Assembly: GCF_048544455.1 (NCBI RefSeq)
Contig: NC_133537.1
Span: 66,036,134 to 66,100,133 of the forward strand
Direction of reading: 5' to 3'
DNA length: 64,000 nucleotides
Source of the DNA: Silene latifolia
Taxonomy: Eukaryota > Streptophyta > Magnoliopsida > Caryophyllales > Caryophyllaceae
A program made the translations under genes and the position numbers. Shown here piece after piece: positions 12,147 through 24,597 of the stretch; within the stretch, counting starts at the first letter, position 1, and each line of letters opens with the position of its first letter. The notes under the pieces were generated by a model. The model saw only the letters and a program-made list of their open reading frames with translations, ran no database searches and was not told where the DNA came from.

Positions 12147-13905
12147 TGATGTGACCATAATTGGCGCATATTTAGCCCCCGAATTACCATTGTTTCCATG
12201 CTTTTTAGTGCCTATTTGGGTCATTTCTTATCTTTAGTTCTTTGTTTTGCATATTCTTTGAGATTTTGATCCCTTGGTAGGAAAGGAGTAAGAATCTTGC
12301 ATTTTCATGGCAAAACGAGGCTAAATTGATTGTATTCAATGACCAAGCATCAAGAAGAGACAAGACTAGAAGGCCTTTGTACATATCATAGTAGAAGAAC
12401 AATGTGGAGAAAGGATCCTTGCGTCCCCAAGGAAATCCCCAAGGAATTTATGAAGAAAAGGGAAGAAAAAGAAGAAGAATTGACGCTGACCAACAATCCG
12501 AACGGATTGCAGACAATCCGTCCGTCCAGCCTCAACAATCCGAGCGTCCCTCCTTGGAATCCGCTCGGATTCCCCAAAGACAATCCGAGCGTCCCTCTCC
12601 TGAATCCGCTCGGATTGCCCAGCCCAAATCCGGCCGTCCTGACTCTAATCCGCACGGATTTCAAGACAAAGACGGATTTCATTCTTCAAGCTACGAAAAG
12701 AGAAGCCCTTCTCTCAGAAAATACCGGGTCCTCCTTGCTCAACTTAAAAAGTGTAATTACTAGTTTAGCCCTTAGTTAACCCTAATGCATCCTCCCTAAT
12801 TTTCACTATAAATACCCCATTAGGCTAATTAGAGGAGCATGTTCTTCTTATCAATAATTAGTGTAGTTAATATCAATCAAATCTCTCTTCAATATTGTAA
12901 TCAAGTATTAATCAAGTTTTAATCCAAGTTTTAGTTCTTTAATCTCTCTCTTGTTCTTCCTTTATTTTGAGTAATTGAAGATTATTTGGGTTATTATTGG
13001 GAGATTGACAACCTCTCAATCTAGGATTCAAGTACTTCTATTATTCTTGCTTTATTATTGGAATCATTAGTAGGTATAATCTCTTAATCCCTTTTTAATT
13101 ATTGTTAATTACTTTCATTTATTCATCATGTTTCATTATGTTAGTATGATTGACAACCTTTCTAGCATGATCAACATGATAATGAGTGAGTAGTCTCTTA
13201 GCTAGGGTTTAATGGGTGATTAGGGGAAACCATCATGGGGATAATTCATGCTTAAATCAATATGCTTTCATATCTTATTTGCTTGCTTGTTTTGATCTTA
13301 ATACATGCACATGTTATATTTGATGAAATGCTAAGCCTATGAATCCTTGCATTTACTATCATCTTCTATCCTTTCAACTTGACTTGTAAGACATAACCCA
13401 ACTCGAGTCTTGTTAGACCATGCATGTGTTGAGTAGGAAAGATTAAGTCGACTTGTAGGTGTTGTACAATCTAATCGATTCGGCTCCGGGACCCAAACTT
13501 TCCTAGGATTGTAAGATATAACCCAACTCAATCCATCACAACAATAATTGCTTGCTATAATTTGAGAACATGTTTGTATGATCATATCCCATGATTCCCC
13601 TATGAACCCATGACACCCTAGTGCTTTTAATCAATTGTTTACACCCCTTATTTTATTCATCTTGCTAGTTTATTTTCATTGTTATTCTAGTTTAGTGACC
13701 TTCTACATCAACCCAATTTGTGACACCCCCTAGACACTACTAGTTACAATAGAATTCTCATTTCAATACCCGTCCCTTGGGATCCGACCTTTACTTGCCT
13801 CTTTACTAATTGTAGAGTTGTTTGTGAAGTATAAATTGTGTTTTGTATCGACCATTGACCAACGACCACATATACTTAATTGTGAACACGAAATGGCCTC
13901 GATCA
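12147..13905 (+). repeat. Athila-A 5' LTR
   Basis: It is paired with 21779-23541 and nearly identical. A cluster of AATCCGNNCGTCC-type words, some forming inverted pairs such as AATCCGCTCGGATT, lies at about 12497-12672. A possible TATA box (CTATAAATACCCC, about 12808-12820) precedes the R/U5 part. The LTR ends TGGCCTCGATCA. A 149-aa ORF inside it (12330-12779) is a by-product of the repeated word. Confidence 0.93.
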
Positions 13906-13909
13906 AAAA

Positions 13910-13925
13910 TGGCGCCGTTGCCGGG
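13910..13925 (+). other. Athila-A primer binding site (tRNA-Asp type)
   Basis: TGGCGCCGTTGCCGGG lies four bases after the 5' LTR. It is complementary to the 3' end of plant tRNA-Asp, the usual Athila primer. After the GGG the match stops: one G is missing relative to the Athila-B site. Confidence 0.85.
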
Positions 13926-14048
13926 AACGGTGTTTAATTGATTTAAGATTTCTTTTATTGTTATTAGTTGTGTCTTTTTCACCTTGGGGAAGTAAAACTC
14001 CTCAAGGTTTGCTCTAATCGTTTTCAAGTTGTTTGATATTTTGCGAGA

Positions 14049-17000
14049 ATGGATCTCATAGATTGTTTTGTAGAGGACCATTTGAGTATCCCTTACTTCA
14101 AGGATCCCATGCAAGCATTAGAGGCCTTAGAAGCAAGTAAGGCTAAGAGCATGTATTGGGAGTTGGAGGTGGATCTCTTTGAGGCCGCTCTAGCTAACAA
14201 GGAACTTACTCATGCACAATCCGAGTTGGTGCATAATATTCTAGTAGAAGCATGTCAACCCATAGAGGATGAGCAATCCATCCTAGAGGATATTCTACAA
14301 ACTCAAGAGCAAGAGGAACCCATCATGGAATTCGAATATGATGAGGTTCATGAAAGTGAAGAAGAGTATGTCATGAGAATGGAATGTTTAATGGAGATGG
14401 AGCAAATTCTCAATGAAACTCCAAAGGAGGAAAGTGAGGTACAAACTCCTACTTTGAAACCCCTTCCCCCAAATTTGAAATATGCTTATCTTGATGAATC
14501 AAAGACCAAACCCGTAATTGTTAATGATAGACTTGATGATGACCAATTGGGAAAATTACTTAATGTGTTGAAACAACATGAGAAGGCTATAGGTTATAGT
14601 CTAGATGACCTTAAGGGGATATGTCCCAACTTTTGCATGCATAAGATTCATCTAGAGGACGGCCATAGACCTACCATTCAACCCCAAAGAAGATTAAACC
14701 CCCACATGCAAGAAGTTGTCAAAGGAGAGGTCATGAAATTACTTGATGCGGGAATCATATATCCCATATCGGATTCTTTGTGGGTTAGCCCCGTCCAAGT
14801 GGTACCTAAGAAAGGAGGTACTACGGTAGTGACAAATGAAAAGAATGAATTAATACCCACAAGAATGATCACCGGTTGGCGTATGTGCATAGACTACCGG
14901 AAATTAAACTCCGCAACAAGGAAAGATCACTTCCCCTTACCATTCATTGACCAAATGCTTGAAAGGTTAGCCTCTAACAAATTCTTTTGTTACCTTGACG
15001 GGTATTCGGAATTCTTCCAAATCCCTATACACCCGGATGACCAACATAAGACCACCTTCACATGCCCCTATGGCACTTTTGCATATAGGAGGATGCCTTT
15101 TGGATTATGTAATGCCCCCGCTACTTTCCAAAGATGCATGATGAGTGTCTTCTCCGATTACCTAGAGACCATAATGGAAGTTTTTATGGATGATTTTAGT
15201 GTTTATGGAAAGGACTTTGACTCATGCTTGCATAATCTTTCCCTTGTATTGCAAAAATGTGAAGATGTTAGTCTTGTTTTAAATTGGGAAAAGTGTCATT
15301 TCATGGTCAATGAAGGAATTGTTTTGGGTCACTTGATTTCGGAAAAGGGCATCGAGGTCGATAAAGCTAAAGTTGAGGTGATAGAGAAACTCCCACCTCC
15401 CGTGAATGTTAGAGGGGTGAGAAGTTTTCTCGGTCATGCGGGTTTTTATCGTCGTTTCATAAAAGATTTTTCGAAAATAGCGAAACCCCTCACTCAACTT
15501 TTGCTTAAGGATGCCCAATTCCAATTTACTGACGAGTGTGTCGAAGCTTTTAACAGAATCAAAGAAGCATTAATCTCGGCACCGATCATCCAACCCCCAA
15601 ATTGGGAGTTACCTTTCGAGATTATGTGTGACGCTAGCAACTACGCCGTTGGAGCGGTTCTTGGCCAACGGGTAGGGAGAGCTCTTCATGCCATCTATTA
15701 CATAAGCAAAACCCTCGACCCTTCTCAAGTGAATTACGATACAACCGAAAAGGAGCTTCTTGCCATTGTTTATGCTTTGGATAAATTCCGTTCCTACTTG
15801 CTTGGATCCAAGGTGATTGTATTTTCGGATCACCGTGCTCTCCGACATCTCTTGATAAAGAAGGAGGCAAAACCAAGATTGTTGAGATGGATTTTGCTTC
15901 TTCAAGAATTTGACTTGGAGATAAGAGACAAGAAAGGAGCCGAGAATGTAGTAGCGGATCACTTGTCAAGAATCCGGTTTCATGATGAAAATGGAGAAAC
16001 CCCGATCAATGACTCATTCCCCGACGATATTTTGATGGCTATTCAAACTCAACTTGAAAGGCACATCACCCCATGGTTTGCCGATTATGCCAATTATATT
16101 GTTGGAAAGGTGCTCCCTCCAAACTTGAACCACAACCAAAGGAAGAGATTCCTATTCGAAGTGAAGAGGTACTTTTGGGATGACCCAAACCTCTACAAGG
16201 AGTGTAGTGATGGACTCTACCGGAGATGCATCCCTCAATGGGAAATCCAAGGAATCTTGGAAGGATGTCATTCATCACCCTACGGTGGGCACCATGGAGC
16301 AAGAAGAACCGTTGCAAAAATTCTCCAATCGGGCTTCTATTGGCCCACAATGTTTCAAGATACAAGAGAATTCATCATTCATTGTGATGCTTGTCAAAGA
16401 ACGGGAAATATATCTTGGAGAAACGAAATGCCACAAAGGGGCATTCTAGAGGTGGAGATTTTCGATGTTTGGGGAATTGACTACCAAGGACCCTTTGTGA
16501 CATCCAATGGGAACAAGTACATCCTTGTGGCCGTAGATTATGTTTCAAAGTGGGTAGAGGCAATTGCCACCCCAAATGATGATGCGAAAACGGTCACCAA
16601 GCTTTTCAAGAAGATAATTTTCCCACGATTTGGAGTTCCTAGAGCTATCATTAGTGATGGAGGAACACATTTCCATGAGAAGAAGCTTGCATCCCTTTTG
16701 ACCAAATATGGTGTTCAACATCGAACCGGCTTGGGATATCATCCTCAAACAAGCGGTCAAGTGGAAATTTCAAATAGAGAGATCAAACAAATTCTTGAAA
16801 AAGTTGTGAACAAGACTCGGAAAGATTGGAGCACAAAGCTTGATGATGCTCTTTGGGCTTATAGGACGGCCTATAAAACTCCCATTGGTGCCTCCCCCTA
16901 CAAGCTTGTATATGGAAAAGCATGTCATTTGCCAATCGAATTGGAATACAAAGCTTATTGGGCAATCCGAGCACTCAATCTTGATCTCAAATTGAGCGGT

Positions 17001-17360
17001 CAAAAGAGGATGATCCAAATCCAAGAGTTGGAGGAATTCCGACTGCAATCTTATGAGAATGCAAAAATTTACAAAGAAAGAACAAAATTGCTTCATGATA
17101 AGAGAATTCGACAAAAAGCCTTGCACAAGGGAGACAAAGTCCTTCTATTCAACTCCCGCTACCGACTCTTTCCGGGAAAATTGAACTCTAGATGGATGGG
17201 TCCCTATGTGATAACCGAAGTTGGAAAATATGGAGATTTCGAACTCAAGGCGGAAGATGGAAGTAAGTTCAAGGTAAATGGTCAAAGGTTGAAGCCATAC
17301 TATGAAGGAGAATTTGTTGGAGAGGTCGAGGCTACCTACCTCGGGCCTCCTCCCCCTTGA
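14049..17360 (+). CDS. Athila-A pol: reverse transcriptase, RNase H, integrase
   Basis: This is an uninterrupted 1103-aa frame. Residues 1-150 are an acidic linker of the kind found between protease and RT (ends [13 protein letters not shown]). RT spans about 225-400 with the active-site box FMDD at 379-382. RNase H spans about 524-640, with first Asp 528 (MCDASN) and DHLSR near 637. The integrase zinc finger spans about 741-782 (CDACQ at 779-782). The integrase core has D811, D870 and E906, with the DD35E spacing. The C-terminal [17 protein letters not shown] stretch ends the protein. The RT is closest to the Athila lineage ([25 protein letters not shown]). No gag or protease precedes it, so particles would have to come from another element. 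The RT motif GYSEFFQI differs from the more usual GYSGFNQI, which may lower activity. The start ATG at 14049 is the first in frame after the primer site. Confidence 0.93.
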   Translation: MDLIDCFVEDHLSIPYFKDPMQALEALEASKAKSMYWELEVDLFEAALANKELTHAQSELVHNILVEACQPIEDEQSILEDILQTQEQEEPIMEFEYDEVHESEEEYVMRMECLMEMEQILNETPKEESEVQTPTLKPLPPNLKYAYLDESKTKPVIVNDRLDDDQLGKLLNVLKQHEKAIGYSLDDLKGICPNFCMHKIHLEDGHRPTIQPQRRLNPHMQEVVKGEVMKLLDAGIIYPISDSLWVSPVQVVPKKGGTTVVTNEKNELIPTRMITGWRMCIDYRKLNSATRKDHFPLPFIDQMLERLASNKFFCYLDGYSEFFQIPIHPDDQHKTTFTCPYGTFAYRRMPFGLCNAPATFQRCMMSVFSDYLETIMEVFMDDFSVYGKDFDSCLHNLSLVLQKCEDVSLVLNWEKCHFMVNEGIVLGHLISEKGIEVDKAKVEVIEKLPPPVNVRGVRSFLGHAGFYRRFIKDFSKIAKPLTQLLLKDAQFQFTDECVEAFNRIKEALISAPIIQPPNWELPFEIMCDASNYAVGAVLGQRVGRALHAIYYISKTLDPSQVNYDTTEKELLAIVYALDKFRSYLLGSKVIVFSDHRALRHLLIKKEAKPRLLRWILLLQEFDLEIRDKKGAENVVADHLSRIRFHDENGETPINDSFPDDILMAIQTQLERHITPWFADYANYIVGKVLPPNLNHNQRKRFLFEVKRYFWDDPNLYKECSDGLYRRCIPQWEIQGILEGCHSSPYGGHHGARRTVAKILQSGFYWPTMFQDTREFIIHCDACQRTGNISWRNEMPQRGILEVEIFDVWGIDYQGPFVTSNGNKYILVAVDYVSKWVEAIATPNDDAKTVTKLFKKIIFPRFGVPRAIISDGGTHFHEKKLASLLTKYGVQHRTGLGYHPQTSGQVEISNREIKQILEKVVNKTRKDWSTKLDDALWAYRTAYKTPIGASPYKLVYGKACHLPIELEYKAYWAIRALNLDLKLSGQKRMIQIQELEEFRLQSYENAKIYKERTKLLHDKRIRQKALHKGDKVLLFNSRYRLFPGKLNSRWMGPYVITEVGKYGDFELKAEDGSKFKVNGQRLKPYYEGEFVGEVEATYLGPPPP

Positions 17361-17584
17361 AAGGACCATCTAAGGGAGAGTTTGGTGGAGTCCTCCCTAA
17401 ACCACCATTTGTAAATATACTAACCCTCTAACTTGTATTTATTATTGCTTTTATTTTAATAAATGTCATAAACTCTTTTCATGAGCGTAAGTGAGGGAGG
17501 GTTACTAACAAGTTTTTGAATGAAGGAAGGAGCAAATTCCTAAGTGTGGGGATGCATTGAAAGAAAGAAGAAAAAGTCAAAGCT

Positions 17585-18012
17585 CGCGAGCCGTAATCCG
17601 AGCGGATTTCCGGGAATCCGGCCGTCTTGGCTGAATCCGGACGTCTAGGAGAGAAACCGCACGTCCAGGTGTGTCGAAAAATTGAAGGTTTTCGGGTTGT
17701 TTGAAAATCCGAGCGTCCTATGGAAGAAGACGCCCGTCTGGTTGAATCCTGCCGGATTTGTGGAAAGACGCTCGTCTCTCCGCCTGTGCATTTCAAGAAA
17801 AATCTCTGTACTAAAATCCGCCCGTCTTCTGAAAGAGACGCCCGTCCCACCATGAAAGAATCCGAGCGTCTTATTCTCGGGACGCCCGTCTTGTGGCGAC
17901 AAAAATTTTGGAATTTCACTCTGTGGCAGAATCCGGGCGTATTGCCCAGAATCCGCCCGTCTCGTGAAGGAGGAATCCGAGCGTCTTCCCTCCGAATCCG
18001 CTCGTCTCTCCC
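17585..18012. repeat. array of CCGNNCGTC words between pol and env-position ORF of Athila-A
   Basis: About sixteen degenerate copies of AATCCGNNCGTC or GACGNNCGTC occur, e.g. AATCCGAGCGTCC, AATCCGGCCGTCTT, GACGCCCGTCTTG, AATCCGCCCGTCTC. They are spaced irregularly by about 15-40 bp. The same word fills part of both LTRs (12497-12672 and 22129-22310). It is not a simple tandem repeat, because the spacers are unrelated. Confidence 0.88.
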
Positions 18013-18222
18013 CACTATTTCTCGACCCGACTTTTTCCAATTAAAACACACCCCACCACCCATATAAAAAACCACCTCCTTATGACTCCCATACATATCC
18101 AAATCACTCTCTTCACCCACAAAATTAAAAATCCCCAATTTTCTAGGGTTTCCAATTCTCAATCAACAAGGAACATCCTTAGCAAATCTTCAAATCAAAA
18201 TAACCCAACAAAAGAAGCAAGA

Positions 18223-19751
18223 ATGGCACCAAGGAGATCCTCCTTTAGAAGTGCAAGAAGACCAAGGATGGTGGGAAGTTCCTCTACCTCACATCTCAAC
18301 ACCATTAGAAGGGAGCATGTAGAGATTGTAGACCTCACAAGGCTCGATGATTTCTCGAATGTGGAATTCCTTGATGATGTGCAGCGATTGGTCTTCCATC
18401 GACTCTTAAGTAAGAATATTCTTCCCACTAAATTTCTTTGTCATGATACCTTAAGAAAGCTTGGAATCTTTCACCAAGTAGAAGCACTCTTTGAGGTTTT
18501 TGGTCTTTCGACTCTCTTTCGCATGTATGAACCAACCTATCGGTCCCTTGTGCTAGAATTCTTAAGCTTTTTGAGAATCACAACCTTGAACAAGACTATT
18601 TGCATAGAGTTTAGGTTGGAGAATGTCTCTAGAATGATGACCATTGTCGAGTTTGCCAATGTGTTCGGACTTGATGTTTCGCCTACCCGAACATCAAAGC
18701 CCAAAAAGTATAATGTTGCACCATTATGGAGGGCCATGACGGGCCGGGATTTCATTCTTACCAAAGAGTGTCTTGCTTTTCACATCCAAAACCCGATCTT
18801 GAGGCTTACAAATAGATTTCTTTCGGGTACTCTTTTCGCCCGCCGTGATCCGGCCATTGTCAACCAATTGGACCTTGTATTTATGGAATCATACCTCAAC
18901 ATTCAAGGGAGAGATGGGTATCAATTCAATGCACCTCTAGTTATGCTAGAGAAATGGGAAAGTTTCGAAATGGGAATGATGATGGAATGAAGCACATAGT
19001 GAATGGTGGACTCATAACTAGACTTGCAAAGCACTTTAACCCAAGGTTCAATGTGAACAATGAGTACACTCCACTTGCGGGGAACACGAGAATTAATGAA
19101 GATCTCCTTATCGTCCAACACCATTGGATAACCCTTGAGGGGGTTGATAAGAAGATAAAGTGGTTGACAAAAGGGAGCGATCCACTCTATCTCCCAATGC
19201 ATGATCTACCACGGGTCTCCCCAAGAAGAGGAAGCTTGTCCCCAATGCCCTCCTACCTCATCCCAAGTCAAAAAAGGCAAACTCCACCTCCACAAAATTC
19301 ACCACCACAACAAGAACAACAAACTCAAAATGAAAGGATAAAAGTGCCTCCTTACCCCTTTCCCTACCAACCATACAACCACCCAAATCCCTTCATCCTC
19401 CCCCGTGACGACTTTGTCACGGGAATCTTGCAAGATTTACACTACCGTCAATATGAGACCTCCGTGGACACTTATTATGCTCTTTACCCCCAATACTATG
19501 AGATGGCTCAAAAAGGACGGATTAGTGAGGAAGGAGCTTTCCCCTCATGGGCTCAAATGGAATTGCTCTTTCCTAACTCGGAAAAGGCTAATGAAGGGGC
19601 GAACGGTCGCAAAGGGGAAGAGAGTGGGGATTCTTGTGGAGGTGATACGGTGAAGCTTGAGAGTGAAGATGAATTCATGGATCCAAGTTTAAGTGATGCT
19701 TCAAAGGATATTTGGGATACCGATATTGAAGGAGATGATGCCGATATCTAG
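18223..19751 (+). pseudogene. Athila-A envelope-position ORF (ATHILA ORF-1 family), frameshifted
   Basis: The probable start is MAPRRSSFRSARRPRM at 18223 (the frame is open from 18082). The first frame runs to 18990 and holds a conserved block (FLCHDTLRKLGIFHQVEALF, ITTLNKTICIEFRLENVSRM). The second frame, 18954-19751, continues the homology (KHIVNGGLITRLAKHFNPRF, then a proline-rich and acidic tail). A single frame change near 18940-18985 splits them. The protein resembles the PF03078 ATHILA family found downstream of pol in Athila elements. Its function is not established; the position suggests an envelope-like gene but I see no clear signal peptide or membrane segment. Confidence 0.72.
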
Positions 19752-21778
19752 GAGACTACTTCATAGCTAGGTGGAGCGGGCAAGAGGCACCCACCTTTGT
19801 TCAAGTGAAGTTTTCTCATCTCTCCTCTTTATCTTTATTTTTCATGAAAAGAGCTTTGTATCTTGTCTCTTTGTATTTTATTTCATTTTGATCATTGTTG
19901 GTTTAGTCCTAGCAACATCAAAGGACTCACACCTCGGTACCATTGAGGTGTTCTTTATTGTTCCCATTTGTAAAATCCAAAATGACAATCTAGTTTCATG
20001 CATAGCATAGTGTGTGCATGAACTACCCCCATCCTTGACATTAGCAATAGTGTCTTATTTGGTTTGGGGAAGTTAATGCATACACAACGGGAGGTAATCT
20101 AAATTATCCTCTCCGTCATAACAAAAACCATGCATCATGTAGTATAGCTTAGTGTAGAATTGCATTTAGTATAGAAATCATACATCATCTTTGCATAATT
20201 TCCATCATTTTGGCCATTGAGGACAATGCCCATATTAGTGTGGGGATGGGAATTCTAACACTTAACTTTTATTCAAAAAGCCATAAAAATTGAAAAATTT
20301 CAAAAATCATAAAAATTGAAAAATTGAAAAACCAAAAACAAGTTCATTTCCTTTGTATATATTGTCTTGTATATATTGTGTTTGTTTATCCTTGTTCACT
20401 TTGATTGACTACGCCACATCCGAGACATGAGGATATTGAAGACCGCATGGTATGATCTTTCCAATCTCCTTTTTCCTCTTTATGTTAATGACTATGTGGC
20501 TTTATTTTGGTTGATGCGGTAAAACAATGTGAACTTAGGATTGCATTTAGTTTATATGCCACATTAGTTGGTAGAATCATTTGCATTAGGATGTGTATAT
20601 GTTAGTTGCATCATGGCATGTAGTTTGCATGGTTAGAAAAATTTTGCGAAACCATCTACTTGGGAAGCTTGACAAGTGTATATAGGCCCTAGTAGATGCT
20701 TTTTATTCTTAAGACTTTGCTTGTTAGAATACTTGTAAAACACCCTAGGATGTGTCATGCTAGTATCCTTTGACCCATGGTTTAAGGCCGAGTCAAGAGT
20801 ACCTTGTGGTGTGATAACTCCTTGGCTACCGTTTATTCCAAGGTGACCCTTGAAACCATGCATACTTCCATCATTCATCCATGTTCTACCATACATTTTT
20901 GTCATCAAAGGGAATGGGCACAAAAAGAAATCAATTTGAGTTCAATGAAATGAAAAGTGAAAGAAAGTTTGCAAAAATGCATCAAATGAAAAGAGGAGCA
21001 AAAAAAATAGAACTCCTAAGCTTCAAATACAAGGCACCCTCGTTACTAATTGGGGTGACTTTGAAAATGTTCAAAAAGAAATGCAAAAAAGTTGTCAAGT
21101 ATTGAAAAGCCAAAAATCAAAAAGAAATGGCAAGAAAGTGTTCTCAAATGTCAAATGCCAAATGAAATTGGGGGAAAAACAAAAATGAAAGCAAACTCCC
21201 AAAATGAAACTCAAATACTATCGATCCCTTTATCCATCGTACCCATTTTTGTGCATGGTAGAGAGGGGACGACCCTTCTTCTTGTCTAGGCAAGAAGGGG
21301 AATTCCGCGATCCTCCAGTGTTTCTAACACCATAGGGAGTCTATTCTTGACAAAAGCATTTAACGATTGAGGACAAAGGTACCCTAGCTTGACACAACTT
21401 GGAGGTGATTTATTGGTATCCTTCTAGGCTTAGTAGTTTGAACAAATTGCATCTATGAAGGATTGTGTACCCTTGAATTGCTTCCCTTGTAGATAATTTC
21501 CGCCACTTAGATGAGGAAAGTGGCTATTCTTTTTGTAGATGCATCCATTATGTGATTTTATGTGCTTTAATGTTTGGATGTGTCGCCATTTTGGCAAGAC
21601 CCACCTTGCCTTGCAAGAAGGCCTCCTACCTCATGGTTGTCTTGTTGTGAGTTGAAGGGGCGGAGTGAGACCCGCTAATTGTCTCATATCGGCTATTATT
21701 ATTAAGATAGGTTAGTATTGGTCCTAGTCTTTGTCACCTCTTTACTCGGGACGAGCAAAGGTTCGGTTTGGGGATATT
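19752..21778 (+). other. Athila-A 3' non-coding region with polypurine tract
   Basis: No supported ORF lies here. The region holds two GAGGACAA-type words near 20218 and 21370, an A-rich repeat section (about 20280-20335, AAAAATTGAAAAATTTC words) and, just before the 3' LTR, GGTTCGGTTTGGGGATATT (21760-21778), the probable polypurine tract. Its core GGTTCGGTTTGGGGA is identical in Athila-B. Confidence 0.7.
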
Positions 21779-23541
21779 TGATGTGACCATAATTGGCGCA
21801 TATTTAGCCCCCGAATTACCATTGTTTCCATGCTTTTTAGTGCCTATTTGGGTCATTTCTTATCTTTAGTTCTTTGTTTTGCATATTCTTTGAGATTTTG
21901 ATCCCTTGGTAGGAAAGGAGTAAGAATCTTGCATTTTCATGGCAAAACGAGGCTAAATTGATTGTATTCAATGACCAAGCATCAAGAAGAGACAAGACTA
22001 GAAGGCCTTTGTACATATCATAGTAGAAGAACAATGTTGAGAAAGGATCCTTGCGTCCCCAAGGAAATCCCCAAGGAATTTATGAAGAAAAGGGAAGAAA
22101 AAGAAGAAGAATTGACGCTGACCAACAATCCAAACGGATTGCAGACAATCCGTCCGTCCAGCCTCAACAATCCGAGCGTCCCTCCTTGGAATCCGCTCGG
22201 ATTCCCCCAGCACAATCCGAGCGTCCCTCTCCTGAATCCGCTCGGATTGCCCAGCCCAAATCCGGCCGTCCTGACTCTAATCCGCACGGATTTCAAAGAA
22301 GACAAAGACGGATTTCATTCTTCAAGCTACGAAAAGAGAAGCCCTTCTCTCGAAAAATACCGGGTCCTCCTTGCTCAACTTAAAAAGTGTAATTACTAGT
22401 TTAGCCCTTAGTTAACCCTAATGCATCCTCCCTAATTTTCACTATAAATACCCCATTAGGCTAATTAGAGGAGCATGTTCTTCTTATCAATAATTAGTGT
22501 AGTTAATATCAATCAAATCTCTCTTCAATATTGTAATCAAGTATTAATCAAGTTTTAATCCAAGTTTTAGTTCTTTAATCTCTCTCTTGTTCTTCCTTTA
22601 TTTTGGGTAATTGAAGATTATTTGGGTTATTATTGGGAGATTGACAACCTCTCAATCTAGGATTCAAGTACTTCTATTATTCTTGCTTTATTATTGGAAT
22701 CATTAGTAGGTATAATCTCTTAATCCCTTTTTAATTATTGTTAATTACTTTCATTTATTCATCATGTTTCATTATGTTAGTATGATTGACAACCTTTCTA
22801 GCATGATCAACATGATAATGAGTGAGTAGTCTCTTAGCTAGGGTTTAATGGGTGATTAGGGGAAACCATCATGGGGATAATTCATGCTTAAATCAATATG
22901 CTTTCATATCTTATTTGCTTGCTTGTTTTGATCTTAATACATGCACATGTTATATTTGATGAAATGCTAAGCCTATGAATCCTTGCATTTACTATCATCT
23001 TCTATCCTTTCAACTTGACTTGTAAGACATAACCCAACTCGAGTCTTGTTAGACCATGCATGTGTTGAGTAGGAAAGATTAAGTCGACTTGTAGGTGTTG
23101 TACAATCTAATCGATTCGGCTCCGGGACCCAAACTTTCCTAGGATTGTAAGATATAACCCAACTCAATCCATCACAACAATAATTGCTTGCTATAATTTG
23201 AGAACATGTTTGTATGATCATATCCCATGATTCCCCTATGAACCCATGACACCCTAGTGCTTTTAATCAATTGTTTACACCCCTTATTTTATTCATCTTG
23301 CTAGTTTATTTTCATTGTTATTCTAGTTTAGTGACCTTCTACATCAACCCAATTTGTGACACCCCCTAGACACTACTAGTTACAATAGAATTCTCATTTC
23401 AATACTCGTCCCTTGGGATCCGACCTTTACTTGCCTCTTTACTAATTGTAGAGTTGTTTGTGAAGTATAAATTGTGTTTTGTATCGACCATTGACCAACG
23501 ACCACATATACTTAATTGTGAACACGAAATGGCCTCGATCA
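21779..23541 (+). repeat. Athila-A 3' LTR
   Basis: This copy nearly matches 12147-13905. Differences seen by eye include a 4-bp insertion (AAGA) in TTTCAAAGAAGACAAAGACG and CCCAGCACAATCC in place of CAAAGACAATCC. It is followed by the second TSD copy CCCAG (23542-23546) and the rest of the Tekay 5' LTR. Confidence 0.93.
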
Positions 23542-23546
23542 CCCAG

Positions 23547-24072
23547 GCGGGTTCTGCAGGACTTGCCCTGGTGTCCTCAGCTGTGAGCTGGCAGATCGAC
23601 CACGGTCGATATCTATAGTCTACCGGGGATCGGTAAGGCTGGGTTGTCCGGGGTATGAGTTGTGATGGCGATGGTGGTGATGGAGGAGCATGTGTTTTAT
23701 ATTGTTGTTTTATTGTATTACCTACTCAGCTTCGCAGCTGACCCCGTGTATTCGTGTACGCCTGTGATGATCCAATTATTCGGGAGCAGATTGACAGGTA
23801 TTCAGAGACTGATGGGAGCTGGCCGGGAAGAGAGCTTGGATGACTGACTTAGTGCCTAGCCCACCTTAGTCTTTTAGTAGTTTTATCAGACTTATCTTTT
23901 GGTCGTATTTGGAGACTTGTTTTAATTTCAGTTGTAATTTCACTATAAACATTATAATAAAGTACTGTATTTATTTCCTTTGTTATCTATTGCCTCGGGT
24001 TTCGGAGATGGTAACACCATCATTTATTTGAGGAGTCCTAGTTCAGGCCCTTAAATAAATGGGGGTGTTACA
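23547..24072 (+). repeat. Tekay 5' LTR, second segment
   Basis: It continues the LTR interrupted at 12146. It starts GCGGGTTCTGCAGGACTTGC, matching the 3' LTR at about 30998, and ends GGGGGTGTTACA. Both segments together are 2163 bp, against 2162 bp for the 3' LTR. Confidence 0.93.
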
Positions 24073-24075
24073 AAG

Positions 24076-24087
24076 TGGTATCAGAAC
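24076..24087 (+). other. Tekay primer binding site (initiator Met tRNA)
   Basis: TGGTATCAGAAC lies three bases after the 5' LTR. The usual site is TGGTATCAGAGC, so there is one mismatch (A for G at the eleventh base). Confidence 0.85.
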
Positions 24088-24597
24088 GAACGATCCTCAG
24101 GCCTAAACCAATGAATCCAATGAATTTAGGAAGAGTCAAATAAAATGAACCCCGGGATAGAACTGTTAGGAGCACACTAAAGGTCAGGGATGAGTAAGGG
24201 GCCCCCTCACACCGAACCATTGGCCCTCTCAGTTTGACCCGGGTACCTTGAGATCATACGAGAGAAAAAGGGTAGAGTAGGAAAGTTGTGTGATACTGAA
24301 CATGAAAAACTATTCCATAATGTGAGAATTAGGCAAGGTGATATACTGTTAGTATAAGTATACATGTGTTTAATTGTGATTCGGAGGTAAGAATTGGCAT
24401 GATAATGAAGTAAGATATTTATATATATGATGCTTAAGATTTTAAGATGGATGTTATGTCTAGTGATATGCGGTTATGTGACCCCTGAACCATGTTAGCT
24501 AGATATGTAGGGTAGGAGATGATTAGAATTGACTAGTGTAGCTGATGTAATTCTAGTGTTGCAGGGAACATCTCTAACTCTCCTAATTCTTATAGAT

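Larger units (their letters stand above)
12147..23541 (+). mobile_element. Athila-A: Athila-type Gypsy element with pol and env-position ORF but no gag
   Basis: LTRs are at 12147-13905 and 21779-23541, starting TGATGTGACC and ending CTCGATCA. The TSD is CCCAG (12142-12146 and 23542-23546). The primer site matches tRNA-Asp. The 1103-aa RT-RNase H-integrase ORF begins only 143 bp after the 5' LTR, so gag and protease are absent. An ATHILA-family ORF follows in the envelope position. The LTRs differ at roughly ten sites by eye over about 1.76 kb, so this is the youngest large insertion in the nest, which agrees with it being innermost. Confidence 0.93.

Noticed and set aside
12330..12779. 149-aa ORF in Athila-A LTR with repeated NPSVP/NPLG (also 21962-22399)
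   Set aside because: Reading frame through the AATCCG word array inside the LTR; codons follow the repeat, not a protein family.
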